From NCBI RefSeq assembly GCF_000208745.1, contig NC_030850.1, forward strand, positions 31,874,099 to 31,938,098: a stretch of 64,000 nt of DNA. The letters run 5' to 3'. Made by a program: the position numbers and the translations under genes. Numbering within the stretch: the stretch's first letter is position 1; each line of letters begins with the position of its first letter. This stretch comes from Theobroma cacao (taxonomy: Eukaryota; Streptophyta; Magnoliopsida; Malvales; Malvaceae). Shown here one piece after another: positions 1 through 11,470 of this stretch. The notes under the pieces are model-generated. The model had not been told where the DNA came from, ran no database searches, and was given only the letters and a program-made list of their open reading frames with translations.

Positions 1-352
1 AATCTGTCATGTTTGTGTACAACATGAAAACAACAGATTAAACAAACCCCTTAAGCCAAGATATTTGCCAACTTTGCTAATTGGCTTGATTCTGTTTTCA
101 TCTACTGGTTGAACGACACAACAACGAAACTAAGTAATTATGTGTATCATAATTTTCTAAACAGAAACCAGATAGTGTTAGTAACTTAGTTTTTATTTTT
201 TCTCCTTTGTCTATGATTGTGGGGGAGGAGGGAGGGGGTTGGTTGATGAAATCTCAACGTCTGATATTAAGAAAGAAGGAATCCCTTACCAATAAGGCAA
301 TAACGTCAAATTTAGCTCAATGTGATCCTAGAGAGTCAGAAAGCAAGGAGAA

Positions 353-356
<4 letters not shown>

Positions 357-394
<38 letters not shown>
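357..394. repeat. (AG)n microsatellite
   Basis: A perfect AG dinucleotide run of about 19 units. The reading frame spanning it (207-422) translates into an Arg-Glu repeat and is an artefact of the microsatellite. Confidence 0.95.
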
Positions 395-396
<2 letters not shown>

Positions 397-1668
397 AAAG
401 GGGGTGGTGGTACAGACGATAATGGTAATTAAGGGGGGGCAATAATAATAATGAGTGCAAAGCTGTACCAAAAAAATTGCACCTAAAATTGAATCACAGA
501 AAGCGTGGACCCATTTAACAAGCTAAAAAAAACTTTAGGGCATGATTGTTTAAAACGGCATAAGGGTTACAGCAAGGCGGGGGATAGATAAGGATATGAC
601 AGAAGACATTAGGTTCTACTTTTGGAGGTGCCCTACCCTTTTGGGAATTCTTATCCATTTAGAAGATACCAGAGGTCCACATCAGGCCAATGCATATCTA
701 TGCAGGCTTTGAAAGAGAGAGTGAGAGCTAGCAAAAAAATGAATCAATTACCATCCCTGCTCAGTGGCTCTAGTCCCCTATGAGACAAAACGTATTGAAT
801 GAAATAGTTACACACATGCTTCTCCATGTGTGGATAAGTTGTTGCAAGTTGTAATGCTCCCCATATGTGCCATCGAAATGAGCCCAAAAGGGTTCTCTTT
901 TAGATTCAGAACTCCTGTAATGACTTTGAGTTTTAGATTAGTGGATGCTGATATCTTAACAATATAACATGCATTTTTTTTTTTGGATATCCTGTGGAAG
1001 AGTGAATCATTTCTCTGTACTTCACTGCATAACAAACTAGTCTCTTTCAATTCACGATATGATTTTTTCTCTGTTCCTTCTTCTGATGATTTTTTTGCTT
1101 TTCCTAGGCAGTATGGCGGTGTGAACTCCACAGTTAAGTTGTTGGGCAAGTCCCCCAAATTAACCCTTTTAATTTGATCGTGGAAAATCATCCTAAAATC
1201 ATTTTGCATCTAGGATTATAAAATGCACGAATATCCCTAAAGTCATACTGAAAAGATTCATAGACAAATGACATTTTTTCAAGTATCAAACTTGCAACAA
1301 TATCCATGTGGCACAAGTTTACTAAAGACCATAAAAGAAAATAGAAACGAAGCACGGATGTAGCTTTTGTACGTGCCCGATCCTTTGTATAATAGTAAAG
1401 GGTCGGGATCTCACTACCAATAATAGTTAAGAGAAATATAACCAATGAAATGCTTTTTGTAATATAATATTAAATTTATAATTTTTACGTACAATATTAT
1501 TTTTTTATAGATCATTTTTCAAGTTTTTAGATTCCACAATTATTATTATGCCAGTACAAATTAATATGATCAATATTTATACCAATATTAATGTTCTTCC
1601 TCCCTTTCTTCTTTGATATATATTGGATCATTCGAATCCTTATTTCTTTTACATTGATCCCCGAAAAA

Positions 1669-1749
1669 GGCCCAAATAACAACATGGACTTAATGTAATT
1701 GGGCTGCCTTTGACCTTTCGGCCTTTAGAGATTGTATTTCTAATGGGCC
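1669..1749. promoter_or_regulatory. Cluster of three site II (TGGGCY) boxes
   Basis: GGCCCA at 1669-1674, TGGGCT at 1700-1705 and TGGGCC at 1744-1749 lie within 81 bp. Site II elements are bound by TCP factors and mark promoters of many plant housekeeping genes. No confident gene lies next to this cluster on either side, so a promoter role is inference only. Confidence 0.35.
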
Positions 1750-3461
1750 AATGGCCTTCCTTGAAATTTAAGAGGAGTTGAGATTCTTACCATGAATATC
1801 GTTTTTTTTAAAAAAAATTTGATAGACCGATAGTGGTAATCTCAGCACTAAGTTTGAATTCTTAAATAGTAATCTCGTTCTTATATCTATTAGGAATTTA
1901 AATAGAATGAACTGATAGTGGGTTCAGTGTTTCTTCCAGTTTCAGAACCAAAAGATTTGACCCAGAGTTTTAATTTCCTTTTACATCGGTTTAGGAATTA
2001 TCTTTCTTTTTGTTTTTGAAACATAGGTGTTATCTAGTGGTGTTTTAGATATAATTGAACTTTCAAATCTTATTTTGACTTACCTGGATTAAAGTTGTTT
2101 AGTTTTAAACTAAAAAATGATTAAATCAAAATTAAAATTTAAAAATTGAAAGTACTAGTAAATTAGCAGAGCGATTGTTGGTACCAAATTTTCAATATTT
2201 TATTTACAATATAGTCGTGAAGCTTGTGTACATGAAAATTTCAGTTTATCATTAATATTAAATTATTAATGAATAAACTACGTTGATTAATATTCTACTG
2301 GTTTTAATTTGTATTATAACAATTTTCAGTTAGAAATTTAATGAATATTATCTGAATAACTTCATCTAATTAAGTTTTACCCTTAAAATTAACAAATGTT
2401 TTATATTTGAATAGAATTTGGGTAATAATATATCTTATATGTCGTGCATACCTGTTTGGAACTCGTTTATTTATGGTATAAAAAAATTATTATTTATTGT
2501 TGGGTTCGATTAGGTAGATTCAAACCTCTCTCTATTTAAAACATTTCCAAATCTTCCCTAACAAAATCACACTGAAAATTCAATTTAAGAATGGAAAATA
2601 GATACTGATGACTGCATTATCTATTTTCAAGTTTGGTTTTGGAATTCTTATCTTGTATCACTTCAAATACACTTCTGGGATTTGGAAGGGAATATTACGA
2701 GTATAATTTTCATAACGAATAAATACAGCGTCAGGTCAGGGAGTAATTAAAGATGTCAGAGCGTTCATTACGATTTAAAACTGGTTTAACACTGTAGTAC
2801 TATAAACTGCATATTTTAATGGAAAACACCCCATTTTACTATCTGGTACTAGCATTAAATAGACAATCCAAAAAGCAAAACAATAGGGGCCAAAAGTCCA
2901 GGCTCGATAGCGTAATAAACTTTTGCTATGTCATGGTTGCTGCAAAGTTGACATCCCAATCTTAGCTAAGGCCTTTTCAATGGCATTAAAAAGGGGAAGC
3001 AATGGATGAACCAAGTCAATTTGCTTGCGGAAGTTTTACAGTTTCTGCGACTCTAGTCAATTTTCATGGTATAAATAATATAGAAAACCTCTTATTAACC
3101 ATCGGAAGCTGGTTTTATAGGAACTCTATAGAAAATGTGTAATAAAACTAAAGTCTGCCAAAATATTATTTAAATGCAGTCGGACTTGTTCCCTTCGTTG
3201 AATATTGGCCAATCGAAACCTACGTACCAATTCAGAAATTTGTCTTGACTGTGGGAAGGGAGGGGGAAGCCTCAAAACTAGCCGATTACACAAAGGTTTT
3301 TCTATCTCGCTGTAATAATAAACATAGTTGCATAATGAAGAGGAATACCCTAACTAGTTAACATTCAGCTCTTCAGAGAATTACCATTTGCAGTTATACA
3401 TGGCAGCACTAGGAAAAGGAAAAACCATAACCTTGACAATTAGAGAACCTATGTTCAAGCT

Positions 3462-4061
3462 TTAAAACAACCAATGTGGTACCTTTCTCTCAACCTTCTT
3501 CTCCTTTATGGTATCCAAGCTTGGTTTCCATCCCTTGCCTGAGTATTGCCTGTTCAAATACTCCGGCCTACCTTCCAAACTTTCCAGTAAATCAAACTCC
3601 GTTAAGCATCTAACCTCCTCAGGTTTCTCGCAGACGTTTTCCCTCTTCTGCAACGGGAACCTTTGTCCTACTATCTCTCCAATATTTGCAGGGCAAATTT
3701 TGGCAAACAAAGGAAGAAACTTCGAGGATGATAAAATCGATTTCGATCTCAACACGGAATTCGCACTCAAAAGTACTCGACGAGCTTCCTCGGATGACAA
3801 GGTGGTTGGCTTCCCTCGCTTCACGGGTAGCATTACGTAAACCTTGTTCATGTCAAGTTTCGAATCAGCTGGCAATGGAATCGGCCTCTTCTCGTTAACT
3901 GCCGCGTGGAACTCCACAACAACCTGTTGCGGATGCTCGAGCATCAGCTCTGCCGCTGTCAAGGGCCAGTTAAACTGCTGCACGGAGCCGTCCCAGAGAA
4001 TGACTTTCCCGGCGGTATCAGACGTCGGGCGGCACGTGACAGTACTAATGTAGTTACCCAT
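3462..4061 (-). CDS. PADRE (DUF4228) domain protein, copy 1
   Basis: A single-exon gene for a 199-residue protein. I chose the start that gives MGNYIS, four codons inside the longest frame, because an N-terminal Met-Gly-Asn is shared by this family and fits N-myristoylation. The core shows the PADRE pattern: a short beta-rich N-terminus (VILWDGS), then AAELMLEHPQQVVV, then a strand ending YVMLPV. The C-terminal half is basic and poorly conserved. PADRE proteins are plant-specific and many respond to pathogens and abiotic stress; their biochemical role is not established. A second PADRE gene lies about 2.2 kb upstream in the same orientation (6236-6721). A TATATATA tract near 4353-4362 may be its TATA region. 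Confidence 0.88.
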   Translation of the reverse strand: MGNYISTVTCRPTSDTAGKVILWDGSVQQFNWPLTAAELMLEHPQQVVVEFHAAVNEKRPIPLPADSKLDMNKVYVMLPVKRGKPTTLSSEEARRVLLSANSVLRSKSILSSSKFLPLFAKICPANIGEIVGQRFPLQKRENVCEKPEEVRCLTEFDLLESLEGRPEYLNRQYSGKGWKPSLDTIKEKKVERKVPHWLF

Positions 4062-6235
4062 GAAATGACCCAAAAAAAAATAGAAGAAACGCGATTTTCA
4101 CTGTATAAAAGATAAATGTATAGAGATAACAGAAAGGAAAGTTAATTAAAACTCAAGGAAGGGTATCGATTTCTGATTCATGTGAATTCGGTTAAGAAAG
4201 CATTTTATGCAAAAATGTCTAGGCTTTCTAGCTGTAGGAGGTGTTTGTTAAACCGCTCCATCTTGTGAAGGATTTTATGGTGGACTTGGTAATATCAAAA
4301 AAAATTGGGGTCGTTGGTTTTTAGGAGGGCTTGGCCCTGCTTCTTTCCCTTGTATATATACAAGATTAATCCAACGGTGATGAATGCCCTGGACATATGG
4401 GGTCCGTTCCTGGCGTAGGTCTACTGTACCTGGCGTGAATCGAAAGTCAAAGAATGGTTCAACCGTAACTACATTAACTAATTTAATGCTTTAAATTATG
4501 CGTTAAGTGACGGGAGGAGTTAAACTTAGACCTGGACCGACCGTCTGTCCAACTCTTAACACTTTTTCCCGTGGGTTAACCCTTGGATTTTAATTCTCAC
4601 GGGTATCACTATCTTCACTTTGTATTTCCTTTTTGTCTTCGGTTTTGGAAAGTGACAAATCGTGGCAGGCACGGGTGCATGGAGACTACTCTTTTGTCAG
4701 TATAATTCATGTCGCTGTACCCGGATTTGCAAGGAAAAAAATGATGGGGAAATCATAGTGCCTGTGTCTTAAATCTTAATTATGTAGGCAATGATTTATT
4801 TGTTTAAATTAATATTGAGGGGGCTTAACGTGAGGTTGACAATTGGGTTTGGTCTCTTGATTCCTTTGTCGGATAACCAAATAGTGGATGATGATTTCTT
4901 AGTGCAAATACAAAGATGTCAATCGCAATAAGGTATGCGGGAGGGAAAGCAACAGCTTAACTTCGTAAACGTTATGGCATGTACCAAATTGCGATAGAAA
5001 AATGTTATACGACCGAAGATTAAAAGCTAAGAAATTATGTGACTTTGTGTTGGGGCATAGTCTTTTTACGTATTGTTTTACTAGATCTCTGTTAGTCCAT
5101 GACGTATTCTCCAAACATCTCTTTCGAATGAGTTCATCGCGGGCAAAGCAGGAAGTAAACAGAGACTTATTCCATTGACATGGAAGCACTGTGGAACTCG
5201 ATACCGAGCATTTTTAGAATTTCATTGGTCCTGTCGCCTTCGCTTCCTCTATCTCCCAATAAAAATTAACTCCATCATAAGAATGTGTTCTGCACTGGTG
5301 GTAGTTTTGAATAAATAATTCATTACCTATGAGTTTTGTATGCGTTCTTTAACTATTGGAACTTGGAAGGCAACAAATTTGAGTTAGGTACTTACGCTAA
5401 ATCCGGATGAGCCGTTCGTCGATGAACACTGTCCGGATCAGGTGGAGTCAAGATAGGATAGAAATACTAATTGTGGGCCTGGATGGACTTTGAACATCCG
5501 GGCCTAAATCTAATCAATTGTGAGGCTTTAGGGATGGCCGGATGGGCTCGTCATTGCAACAGAAGATGAACTCGGTGAAGGCGAAGTTGAAGCGGATGCC
5601 AGAGCTTCCTCCGATCTCTGGAGCTTTGACTGCTGCTTGCAGGGCATTGATGAAACGATATCAGCAAAGTAACTTAGGCACATGTTAAGGTAAGTAAACC
5701 AGGCGCAAATTGTTTATCGAAATTGAATTCGCCACTAGGATTTCTTGCATCTTCGGTGATATCTCTTAAATATTTATGTATGCATGTATTCTGACGCCGG
5801 TCCATTCTTTCTACGTATTTAATACTAACATTACTTTGATTATCTGAACCAAAATCAAAACGAGAGTAAAATATTTAATAGCATGGTGGCTGCCTCCTTC
5901 GGAGGATCAGTTCGGAGCAAGAAAGAAAGCAAAGAATTGAACAACGGTTCTAGTCTTCTAGATTCACTTTACTGGGGGAAACTGTTTGAGCGGTCGTTAC
6001 TCTAATTTGAGGTCGCTTCTCATGTTTATAACAAGGAAAAATACACTAATTGATCTCTAATTTTATGAAAAAATGAAAGAATTGATGTTACATTTCTAGT
6101 TTTTTTTTACCACAGATCATATGTTCAAGTGTACTAGCCTTCCTACTTCTAGTTGTAGATCTCCCAATGTGAATTTGGGAAATCTCCACCCTGATGGAAG
6201 CCAATCCCAAGAAAAAGAAAGAGAAAGACTTCTCC
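4062..6235. other. Spacer between the two PADRE genes
   Basis: Contains the upstream region of PADRE copy 1 and non-coding sequence. At 5542-5688 on the plus strand there is a small open frame listed separately. The minus-strand frame at 4899-5189 has no recognisable similarity. Nothing else is supported. Confidence 0.5.
5542..5688 (+). CDS. Unassigned 48-residue small ORF (tentative)
   Basis: A plus-strand frame starting MGSSLQQKMNSVKAK and ending in TAA. It is less AT-rich than its surroundings and reads as basic, non-repetitive protein, with a central ELPPISGALTAACRAL stretch that looks like coding sequence. I do not recognise a family. It could be a small gene, an exon fragment left by duplication, or chance. 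A possible splice donor (GGTAAGTA) follows directly after the stop codon at 5689-5696, which would also suit an exon of a longer transcript. Confidence 0.2.
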   Translation: MGSSLQQKMNSVKAKLKRMPELPPISGALTAACRALMKRYQQSNLGTC

Positions 6236-6721
6236 TCAGAGCACTTCAGAAATTGGTTCCAATACAGGAGTCCACGGCCTGTGATTCCCCAATCGGTAGC
6301 CGGGAATCCCCTTCATACACTTCGCTCCCAAAACCTTAACTTCACTCTCGTCCTCCTCTCTCAACCCCTCCGTCACAGTTGGCGAAACCTTAGCACCACT
6401 TTTTCTCCTTCTCTTTCCATTACAAACCGCTTCTATAATTGCCATATCCGCATCCGTAACTTTGCAATGAACTCTCCCTATAGGAACCAAAACGTAAAAT
6501 TTACCAGCCAGAAGTTCATCGTCGGCTCGCATAGCAGCCACACGGCGAGTTTGTTTGAGCTCTTCCACGGGAGAGATGATGTGACCAGGTTCCTCAAGCA
6601 TGAGCTCCGCTGCCTTTGCTGGGAGCTTGACTTTCCTCAAGTTCCCTTGAGAATCAATTACCTTTGCCATTTTCTTATGGCCTGAATCCTGAATGAAGCA
6701 GCCAGAGGTGCAGTTTCCCAT
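6236..6721 (-). CDS. PADRE (DUF4228) domain protein, copy 2
   Basis: A single-exon gene for 161 residues, starting MGNCTSGCF, which suits myristoylation at Gly2 and possible palmitoylation of Cys4 or Cys8. The PADRE core is clear: AKVIDSQGNLRKVKLP, AAELMLEEPGHII, and the strand KFYVLVPIGRVH, followed by a variable Lys/Arg-rich linker and an acidic patch (REEDESE). It is diverged from copy 1 but ends with a similar short motif containing a Trp-Pro pair (RPWTPVL here, KGWKPSL in copy 1). This supports an old duplication. A CTCTATATAA TATA-like box sits at 6901-6910 on the coding strand, about 180 bp upstream of the start codon. Confidence 0.88.
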   Translation of the reverse strand: MGNCTSGCFIQDSGHKKMAKVIDSQGNLRKVKLPAKAAELMLEEPGHIISPVEELKQTRRVAAMRADDELLAGKFYVLVPIGRVHCKVTDADMAIIEAVCNGKRRRKSGAKVSPTVTEGLREEDESEVKVLGAKCMKGIPGYRLGNHRPWTPVLEPISEVL

Positions 6722-8970
6722 GTGGAAGTTGAAGTAGGAAGTTCTTAGTTCGCTTTAATACTTGAGTTCAAGCGGCAAACTGTGAAGAAAGCACTGTGTG
6801 TAAAGAAGATATTTGCTAGTAATTGCTCTGGATCTCTTCAAAAAGAGAAGTAATTGCTCTGGATGTTAGGGCTTGAAAGTGGGAAGTGGAGGCTGCGGGG
6901 TTATATAGAGGGGAATGGATCAAGAGTCCAAGAATCAAAGGTAAAATTAGGGAAAAAAAAGACACGTAAAAAGGGAAGACCAAAGGCAGAGAGAGAGAGT
7001 TGACAGAATCACAGAATGGACCAGTGATGGGCGTGTGTTAGAAGTTAGGCGTTAAGTGGGGGAAACGCGGATATTAGTCCCTCAGACGCTGGGTTTACTG
7101 TGCCTGTGCCTGTGCCTGTGCTAGTGCTATGGGAGTTTAGGTGGGGTCTTTTGCTTTGAAAGTACGTTTGTTCTTTGGTATTGGAAGGTGGGCTCAGGTG
7201 GTCCAGGCTAGTGGCCACTGGACTTTTGGTGTTTAAGGTAATTGAAGTCTGACTTGGCATCCCACAGTGTTTGAATGAGCTAACTTTACAGCAAAATTTC
7301 ATCATTTTCTGGTCGCCCTCCCTTGTTTAAGAAAAAAAAAACGTTAGAAAGCTTTACATTAAAATAGTGCATGTGCATCACATAAACAGATACCGACCAA
7401 CTTGAAGGTTGCATATGTTAGCATATATATGCAAAGCATGTGGTTCTGCCGTCGGACACGAAACAACGTAGTAACCACAGCAAGTTGGAAAACATATTTT
7501 TTCCTTCTGTTTTTTTTTTTCCACTTAGCAAACCGGGTTCAAAGATTATGTTTGGCAATAAGAACAAGCATGTAACGAAACCCATTTTACTTGCAATTTA
7601 CTAGATAATATATTGAAACTCAGCTCAACATCGAGTTGACTTAAAATATTTTAATATTCAATTCGGGGTGATTTACAAATATAATCAAGGATTATTACCT
7701 TTTTAATTTTATTTTTAACTATATGAAAATATAATAAAAATCAAATTATTATCATAAGTAGTCTTATAATCAAGGTTAACTGGGTCAAGTTCAATTACCG
7801 TTTTGATGGATTTCGTAGTTGAAAATTAAAACTTGATTGAATTCTGAGTAAAACCTTCATGCCGGCTTCACCCCTATGCCTACATGACAGCTATGACACA
7901 ACGCTACAAACTGCTATTCAAAATGCGTTTTTCAACTTTCCTTCCATGTTCTTTCTTTTTTCTTTTCTTATAATAATTTTTTCTTACTTTATTTTATTAA
8001 TTTTTTTTTTATTTTTCGTTCATAGAACAAATAAATATATAATTGATTATATAAATAATAAATAGCTACAATATTGTAAATTAATAAATATATAATTATA
8101 AAGGCATACATAATTATAATTAAATAAATAACCATGAAATATATAATCAATTTGATTAATAAACAGATAAATATATAAAATATAAATAATTGATTAAACA
8201 AATATGATCGCTAATCTGTAATAATTATAATTATTTGACATAAAAATACTTCTTATTAATTTGCTCTAATTTTATTATCTTTCTGAATGTGAAATATTTT
8301 TTAAAAAATTACATAACATACTAATTTATATCTAAAGTCTTGAAAATCAATTTTTCTTCTCACCTCACTGCCATCATGATTTTTTGCCGAACACCTAATT
8401 TATCATTGATTTCATTTTCACCGTCGCAATTCCAATTTCATCATACTGCTATCATCACTGTTTTCAATCTTGCTGTAATGCCACCACTATTTTCAATCTC
8501 ACCATTAGGCCAAATCAAACCCTTTCTGAAGTTTCGTATAACTGGCACGAGAGATATAGAATTTTAATTGATTCTTCATTTTCAGGTTTTCAACCGTCGA
8601 TACGAACGAAGGAACAACCCGGGAGTCTTTATCCCCTATGCCCATCTGTATGATCACATACACGGAGAGGGAGAGAGGATAATATGCAAAATACTTTCTG
8701 CGACAAAACCAAATCATATAGCAGTTAATTGACAAAACTACAATACCAGAGACTTGCTGCCACAAGTAGATTTTACAGGGTAGAGACGCTAGTACCTCCT
8801 TCCACACAGATCCAAAACCAAATACATCCAATTTTAAACCCACTCGGGGGCTAGTTCAAACAGTTTGATGAATACCATTTTTTTTTTCCTGAAGTTGGGC
8901 ATGATGAGATGGCATTGGGGTTTGGGAGTCTCTAACATTTTCCTAACGCATCATCATTCTGACCATTACC
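6722..8970. other. Intergenic region, PADRE copy 2 to SAR1
   Basis: Holds the PADRE copy 2 promoter, a short hexamer run (TGTGCC/TGTGCT) near 7098-7123, and an extremely AT-rich block at about 7980-8340. Open frames here are compositional. The rightmost part, up to 8970, would hold the SAR1 3' UTR. Confidence 0.5.
6901..6910 (-). promoter_or_regulatory. TATA-box candidate of PADRE copy 2
   Basis: CTCTATATAA on the minus strand, 180 bp before the start codon of the gene at 6236-6721. The spacing is consistent with a leader of roughly 150 bases. Confidence 0.45.
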
Positions 8971-11470
8971 CTACTTGATATACTGAGACATCCACTTGAA
9001 GCCATCACCATACCCCATTTTGCGAACAATGCTGCACATAAATACCTCTAGCGGACGGACATTTGAGTCTGCTAGATTTACCTTCCCCTTGCCAGTTGTA
9101 AAGTTTGTGAGCCCAAGGTGGTATCGTAACTCATCCTCTGAGGCAGCATAGGGTATATCAATCTTGTTCCCTAGAATAAGAAATGGGACATTGGCAAGGG
9201 CCTCATCAGAAAGGAGTGCATCCAGTTCCTTCTTTGATTCTGCAAACCTCTCTTTATCATAGGCATCCACCAGGTAAACCACAGCATCCACCTGGAACCC
9301 AGAAAATACACATTCAAAGTATTTATTCAAGACCAAGAAACAATAACTTATAACACGTAACAATAAGAACAAACAGTTTCTCTCTTCTTTTCTTTCTTCT
9401 CCTTTTCTCTTTTTGAGTGCAAATAGCAAATTCAACTTCAGCTGTTTAGCACATCAACAAGAGGCCAAAAGAGCATTGACTTGTAGCCTTCGTTACTCGG
9501 ACTTGGGGGTGAGAGTTGGACATGAGTACGTGTCCAACACAACTGCATTCAAATTACTCAATTTTTCCATATATTTGGAGAGTAGAACTTCCATACACAT
9601 GTCTGTCAGATATACTCGTCTACCTCAGCCACACAAACTGATAAAATTTACTAAACTATTTTACTGGTTGACTAATTAACAGTACATGGAAAAGCAGAAA
9701 ACCAATCCAATGTAAAAGAAAGACAACATCATTGCATCCCCTGCATTGCTTGAAAGCATTGATCGGTGCTGATGGCAAACTATATACAAACACTTCTTGA
9801 TACAACCTTAACATTCCAGCTGGCAATTCTCGACCACCTTGTTCAGCACCCCAAGGTAAGGCTGGTTTTATTGCAAAAATAAAAGATTGCAAGGGAAAGA
9901 AAAACCACATCATATCCCACGTGGGATCTATTTTTTAATGTTTATTGCATTATTTGCTTTTGAAAAATCTTCATAAAAATCAACCAACAGCAAGCCAAAA
10001 GGTCACAGAAAATCTATAGCTGCACAATTAAAATAACTGCTAAATGAAAACAGATAATTCTTGGCCATCTTCCCAAAATGCGACATTAAGAATTGAAGTC
10101 TTCAGCAAAAGACAAAAAGCAACTATTCACCAGCAGACAGGATAACAAGAGTTCAAGATTTTGTTTACCGTATAAGACCCATGTTTCAACCAAGGCAACT
10201 AGATGAAACTGTCAACCCACTAAACATTTCATAAGATAACCATCATGACCAACCCACTGAAAATTCTTGACCACGAAATAATTTGAAGCACAAAAATATC
10301 AATGACACATACAATCACACAGAAATTTCTGACATCAAAACATGCATATGAAAACCCAAAAGTAAAATATTAACCAAAGAAGAGTCGACCTATGGCTTGA
10401 GAACATACCAGAAAGAGTTTAGGTGACGTAAAGCAAGATGATAATAATAAAACCAGAAAGAAAATTGCATACTAGTAATGACGGATTGCCAAAATAAAAT
10501 CCATATATGATTCATTGCAGCTTATCTGATGTCAAGGAACAAACTCTTTAAGTCACATATCCATTGTCAAAATATAGCAAAACCTACCAATTAAAAAATG
10601 AATTGAAAAGGGAAAAGAAGAGTCAATCAACTTTAAAAACAACATAATGCAGAACTCCAGCCAATTGAGATTTTAAGGCAACGCAATAAAAATTACAACA
10701 AAGCAAATTTTATTGAATGCTGAATCACTAAAACCAATAAACAAACATGACGGGAATGACAAACTATACCAGCAATACATACATATGCTTGACAAGAGAG
10801 GTAATGAACGAGACAATATTAAAAAAATAGGAAACCAAAACCAAGGAACTGGTAGTGCAAAAAAGTGCACCACTTTCAGCTTTTCGTTACCTTAGCATAG
10901 TAATCCTTCCAGACTCTGCGAGCAATCTGATGACCACCCAAATCAAATGCTTTGAACTTAATTTTCCCAATGCTAAGCTCTTCAGAAGTAGGATATTGGG
11001 TTGGCTGATGTTGGACCAATCTCTGGAAACAATTCACTATAATCAATAACGCTAATTACCTCTCTTTCAAAATTTCCAATAAAAATTAAAGAATAATTCA
11101 TTAAAAGGCTTTAATCTCTTCCATTTAAAAAAAAAAAAAAACCCAAAATTCTCAAGTAGCTAACCAAACATACAAACCTAAAAAAATAGACAAAAAAAAA
11201 AACAATCGATGTTTATTTAGAGATCCAAAATTATGTCTTCAATTTGGGTTTTTTAACGGATAAAAACAGATTTCAATATTTGGAGCGAAATGGCAAAATA
11301 ATTATACAGGACAACTGAAAAAAAAGGGAGGGAAAACGAACCTCGTCTTTCAACATGTGAAGCAAGGTGGTTTTACCGGCATTATCGAGGCCGAGAAACA
11401 AGATCTTAGCCTCTTTCTGCCAGAGACCGAGGGAGGCGAGAACGCCGTAGAACCAATCGAGAAGAAACAT
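8971..11470 (-). CDS. Small COPII coat GTPase SAR1
   Basis: Coding exons on the minus strand are 11342-11470, 10891-11022 and 8971-9291. Together they encode 193 residues, the usual plant SAR1 length. SAR1 is the Arf-family GTPase that recruits SEC23/24 to ER exit sites and starts COPII vesicle budding. Visible motifs are the hydrophobic N-terminus MFLLDWFYG with no myristoylation Gly, the P-loop GLDNAGKT at 27-34, switch II DLGGHQ with His74 (the catalytic position in this family), and NKID at 129-132. All introns are GT-AG; the first and second fall in phase 0 at DE/RL and AK/VD. The second intron is long (9292-10890) and contains no other gene. Every key residue is present, so the gene looks functional. 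Confidence 0.96.

Larger units (their letters stand above)
1..3461. other. Intergenic region without a recognised gene
   Basis: This AT-rich stretch holds a GA microsatellite at 357-394 and a cluster of TGGGCY boxes at 1669-1749. Open frames such as 808-1209 and 1188-1445 on the minus strand match no family I know and have no supporting exon structure. The remainder is A/T-rich sequence with no further signal that I can support. Confidence 0.6.

Noticed and set aside
207..422. 71-codon ORF with an Arg-Glu repeat
   Set aside because: It is produced by the GA microsatellite at 357-394; the flanks have no similarity to a protein.
808..1445. Two overlapping minus-strand ORFs (133 and 85 codons)
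   Set aside because: No recognisable domain, biased AT-rich codons, and no splice structure that joins them into a longer protein.
6194..6685. 163-codon plus-strand ORF
   Set aside because: Antisense shadow of PADRE copy 2, which has clear domain similarity on the minus strand.
7859..8201. ORFs on both strands in the AT-rich block near 8 kb
   Set aside because: Ile/Tyr/Phe/Lys-rich translations follow from base composition; not coding.
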